Shown piece by piece: positions 36,042 through 44,602 of a DNA stretch of 64,000 bases (position 1 is its first letter; every line of letters begins with the position of its first letter). The notes under the pieces are model-generated. The model saw only the letters and a list, made by a program, of their open reading frames with translations. It was not told the DNA's origin and did no database searches. The DNA comes from RPQJ01 sp963762315 (lineage in GTDB: Bacteria > Pseudomonadota > Gammaproteobacteria > Steroidobacterales > Steroidobacteraceae): positions 124,001 through 188,000 of the forward strand of contig CAVXKO010000004.1 of NCBI GenBank assembly GCA_963762315.1, written 5' to 3'. Made by a program: the position numbers and the translations under genes.

Positions 36042-37805
36042 TCAGTGCGCCGCCAGCCGCGAGGGCACGTACTGTTCCATCACGGCCTGTTCGAGCAGCT
36101 CGGGCGGCACGAGGCCCTGGCTGATCACGAAGTCGTGGTACGACTGCACGTCGAACCTGTCGCCGAGCTGCAGTTCCGCGCGCGCACGGATGCCCAGCTG
36201 CTTTTCGTAGCCGTAGAAGTACGACGTCGCCTGGCCCGGCGCCAGGAAGCTGTAGCGGTCCGCCTCCTGCTTGGCCATCGGCTCGGAGAGCAGCACCTCG
36301 TCCATCAGGAACTGCTTCGCGGCCTCGGGCGTCATCTGGCCGAGGTTCACCATCGGGTCGAGGAAGGCGCGCGCGGCGCGCATCAGGCGCATCTGCAGCG
36401 AGCCCATCTGCCCCTCGAGCGGCAGGTAGGGCTTGAGGAACGACTCGGCATACAGCGCCCAGCCTTCGACGTTCGCGCTGTTGAACGCGAACACGGCGCG
36501 CGGGATCGACACGCCGACCTCGGTCATCTTGGCGAACTGCAGTTCGTGACCCGGCCGCGCTTCGTGCGCCGTCAGCGTCCACGTGATCGCGTCGAACTTG
36601 AAGTCGTCCATCTTCGAGCCCGGCGCCGCGTTCGGGTTCTCGAGAGGCAGGATGAACTCGGCGGGCTCGCCGGTGTTGCCGATCAGGCGCGGCGGGCTCA
36701 GGTGCGGCGCCGGTTGCGCCGCCGATTCCGCCTCGGTGGCCAGGCGGATCACCGCCTTGCGCTCCGGCAGCGTGATTAGATGCTCGCGACGCACGATGTC
36801 CTCGATAGCGGCGAGGCGCGCGTTGTAGGTCGGCAGCAACTGGTCGTTCGGGATCGACTGCTTTTTCAGTTCGCGCATCACGTCTCTGTAATCGGACGAC
36901 GCATACCCGCGTTCCTTCGCGATGATCCGGGCGAGCGACTGCATCTCGTCGCGCGTCTGCACGAAGCCGACGACGGCGCGATCGATGAGCGCCTGCGGCT
37001 CCATCTTGACGCCCACGTTCTTCAGGTTGTCAGCGTAGATCTCGGGCGGCAGCAGGTTCGACTTGCGCGCGCGAGGGAGGATCTCCTTGCGCACCCATGC
37101 GTCGTATTCCGTCACCTGGCTCTCGAGCGTCTTGAGATCCTTTTCGTAGCCCTTGAGCCCGCTCTTCACGAACAGGTCGCGGATGCCCTTGAGGTAGCGT
37201 TGCGAGTTGCCGAGGTTCTGCTCGACTTCGGCCGTCCACGGACCGGTCAGGCCCGTCTCGCCGAACCGCTCGGTCGATCGGTCTTTCGCCAGCTTCGTGA
37301 TCGGCTCGTAGCCGGGCTCGCGTCCGGTGTACTTGCGCAGCCGCTCGAGGGCGGCCGGGTAACGAGAGCGGTCGACCCGCGGGTCGAGGAGCGCCTGGAA
37401 GCTGCCGAACAGCATGTTCGGCACGTCGACGTACGGCAGCATCAGGCGGCGGGTGAGTTCGCTCGAAGCACGCTGGTCGCGTTCCGCGCCGATCAGGATC
37501 TGCAGGTCCTGCTTCACCCGGGGATCCGTGGTGGTCGCGAGTTTCGCCGCGAGTTGCTCGCCCACCTTCCGCGAATCCGCTTCGAAGCGCTGGTCGACGT
37601 TCGGCTTGAGGTCGCGAACCTCGGCGTCGTGCCCGTCGACGCCAAGGTTGGCCGCGACCTCCGGGGCGTACTTGGCGAGCAGTTCGAGCAAAGGCTGCGC
37701 GTTGGCGTTGCTCTCGGTGATCCACGCGGGTTCTGCGGCCTGCGCAGTCGTCGCAAACAACAGGGCCGCCACGGCGGCCGCTTTCCAGATCGATCTCAGT
37801 ATCAT
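36042..37805 (-). CDS. DUF885 family secreted metallopeptidase-like protein
   Basis: A 587-residue exported protein with a clear signal peptide (IWKAAAVAALLFATTAQA, cleavage before AEPAW). DUF885 landmarks are intact: TLTAHEARPGHELQFAKMTE (an HExxxGH-type zinc site) and FNSANVEGWALYAESFLKPY (the EGWALYxE element), then FLMDEVLLSEPMAKQEADRY and APGQATSYFYGYEKQLGIRA. Length is typical of the family (about 580-600). DUF885 members are considered M32/M3-related zinc peptidases; the exact specificity is unknown. Probably periplasmic. The frame is unbroken. A 212-bp gap separates its start from the divergent wax-ester synthase gene. Confidence 0.93.
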   Translation of the reverse strand: MILRSIWKAAAVAALLFATTAQAAEPAWITESNANAQPLLELLAKYAPEVAANLGVDGHDAEVRDLKPNVDQRFEADSRKVGEQLAAKLATTTDPRVKQDLQILIGAERDQRASSELTRRLMLPYVDVPNMLFGSFQALLDPRVDRSRYPAALERLRKYTGREPGYEPITKLAKDRSTERFGETGLTGPWTAEVEQNLGNSQRYLKGIRDLFVKSGLKGYEKDLKTLESQVTEYDAWVRKEILPRARKSNLLPPEIYADNLKNVGVKMEPQALIDRAVVGFVQTRDEMQSLARIIAKERGYASSDYRDVMRELKKQSIPNDQLLPTYNARLAAIEDIVRREHLITLPERKAVIRLATEAESAAQPAPHLSPPRLIGNTGEPAEFILPLENPNAAPGSKMDDFKFDAITWTLTAHEARPGHELQFAKMTEVGVSIPRAVFAFNSANVEGWALYAESFLKPYLPLEGQMGSLQMRLMRAARAFLDPMVNLGQMTPEAAKQFLMDEVLLSEPMAKQEADRYSFLAPGQATSYFYGYEKQLGIRARAELQLGDRFDVQSYHDFVISQGLVPPELLEQAVMEQYVPSRLAAH

Positions 37806-38017
37806 CGTGTTTCCCCCAGGGAGAGCGGTGACCGGCCGGCCCCAGGGCCCGCCGGCGCGAAGCGCGAATCATGCCGGGCCTGCGCCCGGAACGCGATTCG
37901 CCCCGGCGCGCCGCCGGCACGGGTCGTCGCACCCGGCCTTGCCCTCAGGGACTATGGACGCCCCGGGGTCAGTCCAGTAAGGTCGAGCCCGGGGGGAGAG
38001 CAGAGGCGACCAAGAAC

Positions 38018-39531
38018 GTGAGACAGCTCTCCGGGACGGACAATCTTTTCCTGCAGCTCGAGCGCGGCAACCAGTACATGCACGTGGCCGGGCTCGGCAT
38101 CTATGACCCGTCCACGGCTCCGGGCGGCAAGGTCCGCTTCAAGGACGTGCTGCGTTTCTTCGAGTCCCGCTTCGACGCGCTGCCGGTCTTCCGGCGCCGC
38201 CTCGTCACGGTGCCGTTCGCCCTCGACCGGCCCTACTGGATCGAAGATCCGGACATCGACGTCGAGTTCCACGTCCGCCACATCGCGCTGCCACGGCCCG
38301 GCGACTGGCGCCAGCTCTGCATCCAGGTGGCGCGCATCCACTCGCGCCCGCTCGATCGCACCAAGCCCCTGTGGGAGGCGTACGTCATCGAGGGGCTCGA
38401 CAACATTCCCGGCCTGCCGCCCGGCAGCTTCGCGCTCTACATCAAGTTCCACCACTGCGCGGTGGACGGCGAGGCCGGCACGGAAATCATGCGCGCGATC
38501 CATACGGATATGGCCGAGGATTTCGCGGAGCCGCTGCGCGGTACGCGCTATCGCGACCGCGAACCCTCGGCGGTCGAGTTGTACTCGCGGGCGCTGGCGC
38601 ACGGTGCGGGCCGAGTGCCGAAGTTCGCGCAGTTCTCGATGCAGACGGCGACACGCCTCGCGGCGCTCGGTGCCGGTTCGCTCAACGACCTGCCGAAACT
38701 CCTCGAGGCGGCCGAGTTGCCGAATGCCGCGGCCGTGGCGGCGAAACTGCGCAAGCCGCCGGCGACGCGGTTCCAGGGCAAGGTGTCGCCGCATCGCGTC
38801 GTGGACGTGCTCGGGTTGCCGCTTGCGTCGATGAAGTCGATTCGCGCCAGGCTCGGCGACGTCACCATCAACGACCTGTTCCTCACCACCGTCGGCGGCG
38901 CCCTGCACGAGTACCTTTCGGCCAAGGGCGAACTGCCGGAGCAGACCCTCACCTGCATGGTGCCGATGTCGTTCCGCGGGGCGGACAAGACGGCCGACGT
39001 CGGCAACCAGATCGGCATGGCCGTCGCGCCGCTGCACACCGAGATCAAGGACCCGATCGATCGCCTGCACGCGATCCGTCGCGGAGCCGCGAAGGCCAAG
39101 GCCATGGCGGGCGTGCTCGGCAGGGACGTGGCGGCCAAGCTGTTCGACGTGCTGCCGTCGGCGGCGAGCGAATTCGTCACACGCCGCCTGGTGCTGCCGC
39201 AGATGAGCATCGTCGTGTCGAACGTGCGCGGTCCGGACGTGCCGCTGGTTCATGGCGGGCGCCCGGCTGGTGAACTTCGCGCCGGTCAGCATCGCGTTCG
39301 ACGGGATCGGGCTCAACGTCACCGGCGTTCAGCTACCACGGGACGCTCTGGGTGTGCTTCGTGTCCTGCCGCGACATGATGCCCGACCCCGCGTTCTTCT
39401 CCGATTGCCTGCGCAATGCGTTTCATTCCCTCGAGCATGCCGCCCTGCAAGAGGACGGACCGCAGGCGTCCGCGCAGCCACCGGGTGGCCGCGTGCGAAA
39501 GCGAGTTCGTGCGGGAAAGAAGGGTGCGTGA
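38018..39531 (+). CDS. Wax ester synthase/diacylglycerol acyltransferase (WS/DGAT), two frame breaks near the 3' end
   Basis: GTG 38018 (VRQLSGTDNLFLQLERGNQY, the family N-terminus). Active-site motif HHCAVDG at residues 145-151 within GSFALYIKFHHCAVDGEAGT (family HHxxxDG). Also KPLWEAYVIEGLDNIPGLPP, TINDLFLTTVGGALHEYL, VPMSFRGADKTADVGNQIGM and PQMSIVVSNVRGPDVPL. Two single-base insertions (39247-39248 and 39327) break the last fifth; after correction it reads MAGARLVNFAPVSIAFDGIG, FSYHGTLWVCFVSCRDMMPD and ends in a basic tail. Length 3n+2 as given fits exactly two insertions (503 aa). It transfers acyl groups from acyl-CoA to fatty alcohols or diacylglycerol, making storage or envelope neutral lipids, and lies upstream of the DUF1302-RND module. 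Confidence 0.9.
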
Positions 39532-39865
39532 GGGGTTTCGCCAGAGAGGAAGTGCTGAGGCGGTGAGGGCCGCCCGGGCTGCCGATCATGTTGCATGGCA
39601 AAAAAGCCACACACACGCGAGTTGTCAGCGGGCCGTCCGGCTGGCACCCTTGTGCAACTAGGGCAAGTGGTAGTGGTATTTCGGATACTCACTACAGCCG
39701 GGAGGGAGAACCGGCGCTAGCCTCAGCCAGTCGCCGCGCGCGCGAACCATCATGAGTTCGCTCGCGAGGCGCACACGATTTCAAGAACACGCGCGGTGGA
39801 CGCAATGTCAGCGCCGCGCGCACGGGGAATCAACGAGTGAACCGCAGGCAACTGGGGGATTTCTA
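39532..39865 (+). promoter_or_regulatory. Intergenic region before the DUF1302 operon, with TTCG-loop hairpin
   Basis: 334 bp without a convincing gene (the DUF1302 frame stays open upstream but without coding character). A 26-nt imperfect hairpin at 39670-39695 has outer arms GTAGTG/CACTAC, inner GTAT/ATAC, one bulged T and loop TTCGG. It could be an operator or a leader RNA hairpin. This stretch is less GC-rich than its surroundings, as expected near a promoter. No -35/-10 pair stands out. Confidence 0.4.
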
Positions 39866-42097
39866 ATGACGAGTGAAGCCAAGATTCGGGATCGCCGCAA
39901 CACGGTGCTGGCCGCCGTGATCGGCACGGTGCTCGCCGGTTACGCGAGCAGTGCTGCAGCGCTCGAATTCGAGTTCGAGAACGGCACGACGGTCAACTGG
40001 AACACGACGCTTTCGGTCGGCGCGAGTTTTCGCGCGGGCAATCCGAGCCGCCTGCTGTACACGCGAGCGGATGGCGCGCTCATCGGCAAATACTCCGGCG
40101 TCCCGCTCTCCCCGGGCCAGGCCGTCGGGCCGGGTGACGGTCTCGCCGGCAACCACGCTGGCGACATCGGCAACCTGAACTACGCGAAGGACGACATCTT
40201 CTCGATGCCGTTCAAGCTGATCAGCGACGTCGAGGTGAAGAAGGGCCGGTTCGGCGGACTCCTGCGCATCAAGGCGTGGTACGACGAGGCCCTGAACGGA
40301 AATGATGTCCGCATCGGCAACGGCGCCAATGGTTTCAACGGCACGCGCACGTTCGGGCCCACGGCGCCGAACTGCTTCCCTGGCGTCACTCTCGTGACCA
40401 ATTGCGTCCCGACTTCCCCGCCCGGCCAGAACAACTGGCCGAAGGGCAAGTTGAGCGACACCGGTTTCGAAGACGAGCAGAAGTTTGACAACGTCTACCT
40501 GCTCGATGCGTACGTGTACGGCAGCGTCGGGGTGGGAGAGACGGACCTGCAGTTGCGCCTCGGCAACCAGGTCATCAACTGGGGCGAGAGCGTCTTCATC
40601 CAGGGCGTGAACCAGATCAATCCGCTCGACGTGCCGGCTTCGCGGCGCGCCGGCGCCGAACTGAAGGAAATCCTGCTGCCCGTCTGGTCGGCGTATGCGA
40701 ACTGGGGATTCAACTTCGGATCGCTCGAGGCCTTCTACCAGTTGAAGTGGAACAACACGTCGGTCGACGGCTGCGACACGTACTGGTCGGGAACCCACGG
40801 CGTGGTCTCCGCAGACCCGGGCAAGTGCGGTGTCGTGACGGTGGTCAGTTCCTACCTGGGCGGCGCGGTGCCCGGCACGACGGCCCCGCTGATTCCGCAG
40901 CTCGGGTCCGAGGTCTACGGCCAGGCGACGGGCCTCTACGTGCCCCTGGTCAAGGGCGTCGAGCCCAGTGACAGCGGGCAGTTCGGCGTCGCGTTCCGCT
41001 TCCCGGTCGAGGCGATCGACACGGAAATCGGCCTGTACGCGATGAACATGCACAATCGGACCCCGGTGCTCGACCTCACCATCGGCACCACGCCGAGCGA
41101 CATCGTGAAGGCAAAGTACGGTACAGGCGACGTACAACGCCTTGCAGGCTGGCGGCCTGATTACCGCGGCCGGCGCCTGGGTCGGTGGCTTGCAGACGGC
41201 CGTTCCGTATACCGCGGCGCTCGTGGCAGCGAAGACGGGCGGCGCCGTTCAGCTCAAGTCTTCCTCGGGGCACTTCGAGTATCCGGAGGATTTCCAGATC
41301 TATGGCATCAGCGCTGCGACCAACCTGTTCGGCTGGTCCGTGTCGGCGGAGGCCAGCTACCAGACGGACGTGCCCGTGGGCATCAACGGCAACGACCTCC
41401 TGGGCGGCATGCTGACGGGCCTTGGGCCGCTCGGTGACAGGTCGCGCGCGGCACTCGCCGGCGGCGAGGGCACGCACCTGGACGGCTGGGACCGGTTCGA
41501 CAAGACGCAGTTCCAGGTGAATACGGTCAAGACGTTCGCCAACATCCTCGGCGCCGGTAACGTGGCATTCGTCGCCGAGGTGGGCATGCAGTCGAACAAC
41601 ATGCCCGACTACACCAAGGGCGAGATCCGTTACGGTCGCAACTCCGTGTTCGGGACCGGTTCGAACCCGGATCTCGCCGCGCAGATTCCGCAACGGGTGG
41701 GAACACCTGCTCTCCGACCTTGGTCAATGTGCCGGTGCCCCTCGCGAATCCGACGTACAACGCCAATCCGATGGGCTGCAGGAACGACGGCTACGTGACC
41801 GACTTCTCCTGGGGTTACCGGCTGCGGGTGAACGCGGACTACTTCGGCGTCTTTGGCAGCGCCGTCACGATGACGCCGAGCATCTTCTGGTCCGACGACG
41901 TCGAGGGCGTGTCCATGGATCCGACGTTCATCGAGGGACGCCAGACCCTCGGCCTGGGCCTCAAGTTCAACTACAACAAGAAGTACACGTTGGACCTGAA
42001 CTACGTGAGCTACACGAACCAGACGGCTACGGCCGGACCCTACGACCCGACGTTCGATCGTGACTACTACTCGGTCGCGGCGACCGTGACCTTCTGA
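39866..42097 (+). CDS. DUF1302 family outer-membrane protein, two frame breaks
   Basis: ATG 39866. Signal peptide (VLAAVIGTVLAGYASSAAA, cleavage before LEFEFENG). The rest is a beta-strand-rich, aromatic-alternating barrel: TTVNWNTTLSVGASFRAGNP, FGGLLRIKAWYDEALNGNDV, DLQLRLGNQVINWGESVFIQ, GVNQINPLDVPASRRAGAEL, IGLYAMNMHNRTPVLDLTIG, FQIYGISAATNLFGWSVSAE, KYTLDLNYVSYTN, final RDYYSVAATVTF. GNQVINWGESxFIxGGxNxINPxD is the DUF1302 hallmark. One insertion at 41126-41127 and one compensating deletion near 41700 account for the breaks; the gene is exactly 744 codons. First gene of a four-gene module; predicted outer-membrane channel for a hydrophobic substrate (inference). Confidence 0.9.
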
Positions 42098-42119
42098 CCG
42101 GAACGAGGAGACGAGTTCA

Positions 42120-43475
42120 ATGAAGACGATCAACAAGATCCTCGCTGCCGCGATCGCGGCAGCGGGCCTGGTGGGTGCCGCACTGCCGGCCCACGCCAGA
42201 CTGACGGACGCCGAGGCTGCGCGCCTCGGCGCCGACCTGACACCGATGGGTGCCGAGAAGGCGGGAAACAAGGACGGCACGATTCCGGCCTGGACGGGCG
42301 GAATGTGCGATCCGCCGGCCGGCTGGACGCCCGCCAAGGGCTACGTCGATCCATTCCCGAACGACAAGCCGAAGTTCACCATCAGCAAGGCGAACGTCGA
42401 CCAGTACAAGGACAAGCTGACGCCCGGCACACTGGCACTGCTGCAGAAGTACGACACCTTCAAGATGCCGGTGTACGAGACGCGGCGCACGGCGTGCTAC
42501 CCGCAAGCCGTGTACGACGAGGTCAAGTCGTTCGCGACGAAGATCGAGTTGAACGGCTTCGGCATCGAGGGCGGCCGCTCGGCCGTGCCGTTCCCGATTC
42601 CGAAGAACGGCCTCGAGGCGATGTGGAACCACCAGCAGCGCTACCTCGGTGGCGGTTTCGAGCGCGACTACCACAGCTTCCCGGTCCGCGGGAACGGCGA
42701 TTTCTACAAGGTGGGCGCGCACGAGTTCCGCATTTTCAACGCGAACCTCGATCAGCCGCAGGACAACCTCCTGCTGGTGTTCCTGTCGAGCCTGACCGCG
42801 CCCGCCACGCTCGTCGGCACGGTCTACCTGGTGCACGAACCGCTGGACCAGGTGAAGCAGATGCGGTCGGCGTGGATCTACAACGCCGGGCAACGCCGAG
42901 TGCGTCGCGCGCCGGAGCTGTCGTACGACAGCATCACGGACGGCACGGAAGGCATGCGCACTTCCGACCAGTTCGACGCGTGGAACGGCGCGCCGGATCG
43001 CTATGACTGGAAGCTGGTCGGCAAGAAGGAGATCTACATCCCGTACAACTCCTTCAAGCTGTCCAACAAGGCTCTGAAGTACGACAAGGACATCATTCGC
43101 AAGAACACGATCAACTCGGACCTGTTGCGCTACGAGCTCCACCGGGTCTGGCAGGTGGAAGGCACCCTGAAGGCGGGCAGCCGGCACATCTACGGCAAGC
43201 GAGTGTTCTACCTCGACGAAGATACCTGGACGGTCGTCTATGAGGACTGCTACGACACGCGCAAGCAGCTCTGGCGCGTCTCCGTGCACCCGATGATCCA
43301 GTTCTACGATGCCAAGGTGCCGTGGTACCGCGCCAACACCTGGCACGACCTGAACAATGGCGACTACCTCACCGCCGGCTACGACAACGAGGTCAAGACG
43401 CCGTGGAAGTTCGGCCAGAAAGGCAAGTGGGCCGACTTCCAGACGGACGCGCTGCGACGTACGGGTACGAAGTGA
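42120..43475 (+). CDS. DUF1329 family periplasmic protein (LolA/LolB-like fold)
   Basis: A 451-residue exported protein, 22 bp after the DUF1302 stop, with GAGGAGA before the ATG. Signal peptide cleaved after LVGAALPAHA. Family landmarks: LTPMGAEKAGNKDGTIPAWT, RRTACYPQAVYDEVKSFATK, FRIFNANLDQPQDNLLLVFL, VRRAPELSYDSITDGTEGMR, DRYDWKLVGKKEIYIPYNSF, LRYELHRVWQVEGTLKAGSR, YLDEDTWTVVYEDCYDTRKQ. Pfam places DUF1329 among LolA/LolB-like folds as I recall, i.e. a half-barrel that can cup a lipid. It almost always accompanies DUF1302. Probably a periplasmic carrier between the RND protein and the outer-membrane barrel (inference). Confidence 0.93.
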   Translation: MKTINKILAAAIAAAGLVGAALPAHARLTDAEAARLGADLTPMGAEKAGNKDGTIPAWTGGMCDPPAGWTPAKGYVDPFPNDKPKFTISKANVDQYKDKLTPGTLALLQKYDTFKMPVYETRRTACYPQAVYDEVKSFATKIELNGFGIEGGRSAVPFPIPKNGLEAMWNHQQRYLGGGFERDYHSFPVRGNGDFYKVGAHEFRIFNANLDQPQDNLLLVFLSSLTAPATLVGTVYLVHEPLDQVKQMRSAWIYNAGQRRVRRAPELSYDSITDGTEGMRTSDQFDAWNGAPDRYDWKLVGKKEIYIPYNSFKLSNKALKYDKDIIRKNTINSDLLRYELHRVWQVEGTLKAGSRHIYGKRVFYLDEDTWTVVYEDCYDTRKQLWRVSVHPMIQFYDAKVPWYRANTWHDLNNGDYLTAGYDNEVKTPWKFGQKGKWADFQTDALRRTGTK

Positions 43476-43521
43476 GTCGCGGGACGGATTCGAGCCAATC
43501 GGTCCGTCATATAGACTGAAC

Positions 43522-43552
43522 GGCCGGCCCCGGCAACGAACCGGGGCCGGCC
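43522..43552 (+). terminator. Intercistronic 12-bp perfect hairpin
   Basis: GGCCGGCCCCGG (43522-43533) and CCGGGGCCGGCC (43541-43552) form a perfect stem with loop CAACGAA, in the 115-bp gap between DUF1329 and the Ycf48-like gene. No T-tract follows and the downstream genes clearly belong with the upstream ones, so attenuation or 3'-end stabilisation of the DUF1302-DUF1329 message is more likely than full termination. Confidence 0.5.
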
Positions 43553-43590
43553 AGGGATCAACGGCCCGACCGGCCGTGCGGGGAGATTCC

Positions 43591-44592
43591 ATGAAGCATT
43601 GGGCCTGGACGGCATGCGTCGCAATCGGCGCGGGCCTCGTTGCAAGTGTGCCGGCGCTCGGCGCCGAGGGCACGGCTTCCACGGCCAAGCCGGCGAGTTC
43701 GCGCATCGTCGTCGACATCAAGCCGGACCGCATCGTCCTGATGGACGTCGCGCTGGCAGGCAATCGCCTGGTCGCGGTCGGCGAGCGCGGATTCGCGCTC
43801 GTGTCCGACGACGAAGGCAAGACCTGGCGGGCCCGCGGCACGCCGGTCGATCGCACGCTGACGGGTGTCGCATTCAAGGACGACAAGACCGGTGTCGCGG
43901 TGGGACACGGCGGCACCGTGATCCGTACCGAGGACGGCGGCGAGCGCTGGACGCATGTCCCCCTGGAGGAAGCAGGGCCGGATTCGCTGCTCGGCGTCAC
44001 CTGGCTCGGCGACGACCATTTCGTCGCGTATGGGGCATTCGGCCTCTATTTCGATTCGACGGATGCCGGCCGCAACTGGCAGCGGCGCATGGTCCTCAAC
44101 GAGGAATTCGACCGGCACATCTCGCAGGTGGTTGTCGTCGGAAGTTCGCTGGTCCTGGTGGCCGAGTCCGGCACGCTGCTGCGCTCGGACGACGGCGGCT
44201 CGACGTGGACCGAAATCGTCTCGCCCTACCAGGGTTCGTACTTCGGCGCCGTGCTCACGAAGAGCGGCGCGTTGCTGGTGTTCGGCATGCGCGGCAACGT
44301 GTATCGCACGACGGACCTCGGTACCACGTGGACCAAGATCCCGCTCGACACCACGGTTTCCCTGATGTCCGGCAAGCAGTTGTCGAACGGCACGCTGCTC
44401 CTGGTCGGCAATTCGGGCCTGCTGGCCGACAGCCAGGACGATGGCCAGACGCTGAAGTTGCACTGGTCGCCGCAGCGCAAGGGCTTCTCATCCTTTGCGC
44501 AGGTCGGCAACCAGGTGACGCTGGTCGGCGAGACGGGCGTGACGGCCTTCGACCCGGCATGGCTGACGGACTCCGAGCAGGCGGCGCGCTAG
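43591..44592 (+). CDS. Ycf48/BNR-repeat beta-propeller protein (exported)
   Basis: A 333-residue exported protein with signal peptide (ACVAIGAGLVASVPALGA). It contains repeated Asp-box/BNR-like strands: ERGFALVSDDEGKTWRARGT, GHGGTVIRTEDGGERWTHVP, GAFGLYFDSTDAGRNWQRRM, ESGTLLRSDDGGSTWTEIVS, MRGNVYRTTDLGTTWTKIPL, NSGLLADSQDDGQTLKLHWS, each with the S/T-x-D-x-G-x-x-W pattern. This is the Ycf48/HCF136-like propeller fold; the photosystem role of the founding member does not apply here. In this operon type it sits between DUF1329 and an RND protein and may be a periplasmic assembly or gating factor (inference). SD GGGGAGA precedes ATG 43591. Confidence 0.92.
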   Translation: MKHWAWTACVAIGAGLVASVPALGAEGTASTAKPASSRIVVDIKPDRIVLMDVALAGNRLVAVGERGFALVSDDEGKTWRARGTPVDRTLTGVAFKDDKTGVAVGHGGTVIRTEDGGERWTHVPLEEAGPDSLLGVTWLGDDHFVAYGAFGLYFDSTDAGRNWQRRMVLNEEFDRHISQVVVVGSSLVLVAESGTLLRSDDGGSTWTEIVSPYQGSYFGAVLTKSGALLVFGMRGNVYRTTDLGTTWTKIPLDTTVSLMSGKQLSNGTLLLVGNSGLLADSQDDGQTLKLHWSPQRKGFSSFAQVGNQVTLVGETGVTAFDPAWLTDSEQAAR

Positions 44593-44602
44593 AGGCAGGA
44601 TC

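Noticed and set aside
39752..39865. Upstream extension of the DUF1302 frame
   Set aside because: The added residues are polar and basic and would bury the signal peptide that begins after ATG 39866.
41100..41140. Programmed ribosomal frameshift in the DUF1302 gene
   Set aside because: No slippery heptamer or pseudoknot, a second compensating break occurs near 41700, and many unrelated genes show the same kind of break.
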